A stretch of 5,947 nt of DNA, from NCBI GenBank assembly GCA_902475645.1, contig CABSAH010000103.1, positions 1-5,947 on the forward strand. The letters run 5' to 3'. Below, piece by piece: positions 5,926-5,947 of this stretch. Every line of letters begins with the position of its first letter. The stretch's first letter is position 1. The DNA is from an uncultured Christensenellaceae bacterium (GTDB taxonomy: Bacteria > Bacillota > Clostridia > Christensenellales > CAG-138). The position numbers and the translations under genes are program-made. The notes below the pieces were generated by a model. The model was not told where the DNA came from. It worked only from the letters and a program-made list of their open reading frames with translations, and did not search any database.

Positions 5926-5947
5926 AAAGGATCATGCATAAATATTA

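Overview
The window looks like chromosomal DNA from a spore-forming or spore-lineage Clostridia-type Firmicute. The reasons are a SpoIIE-type phosphatase, Hanks-type kinase architecture, purine-rich Shine-Dalgarno sites and a marked preference for ATA isoleucine codons despite a fairly high GC content. The genus cannot be fixed from sequence alone. All five supportable genes lie on the minus strand, so transcription runs from high to low coordinates. No tRNA, rRNA, CRISPR array, insertion sequence or phage gene was seen.

Layout in transcription order. (1) 5892-3958: a 644-residue membrane Ser/Thr protein kinase. It has an N-terminal cytoplasmic kinase domain, one transmembrane helix, a Pro/Thr/Ala-rich linker and a large outer domain with beta-solenoid-like repeats. 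A good -10 box lies upstream and a clear intrinsic terminator lies about 20 bp after the stop. (2) The 219-bp gap 3739-3957 holds that terminator and two neighbouring AT-rich palindromes. (3) 3738-2293: a shortened SpoIIE-like protein, with multi-pass membrane segments fused to a PP2C phosphatase with intact metal-binding aspartates. (4) 2225-1620: a LOG-family (lysine decarboxylase-like Rossmann) nucleoside-monophosphate phosphoribohydrolase. (5) 1642-1235: a small stand-alone universal-stress-protein domain of the KdpD type. (6) 1231 to beyond base 1: an AI-2E family membrane permease, cut by the window edge.

Genes 4-6 are tightly packed (23-bp overlap, then 3-bp gap) and are very probably one operon. 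The SpoIIE-like gene may read into it, because no terminator is visible in the 67-bp gap. The kinase is its own transcription unit upstream. The most interesting aspect is a transmembrane kinase with a beta-solenoid ectodomain beside a membrane PP2C phosphatase. This could be a phosphorylation/dephosphorylation pair for envelope or sporulation signalling, but that pairing is an inference from adjacency.
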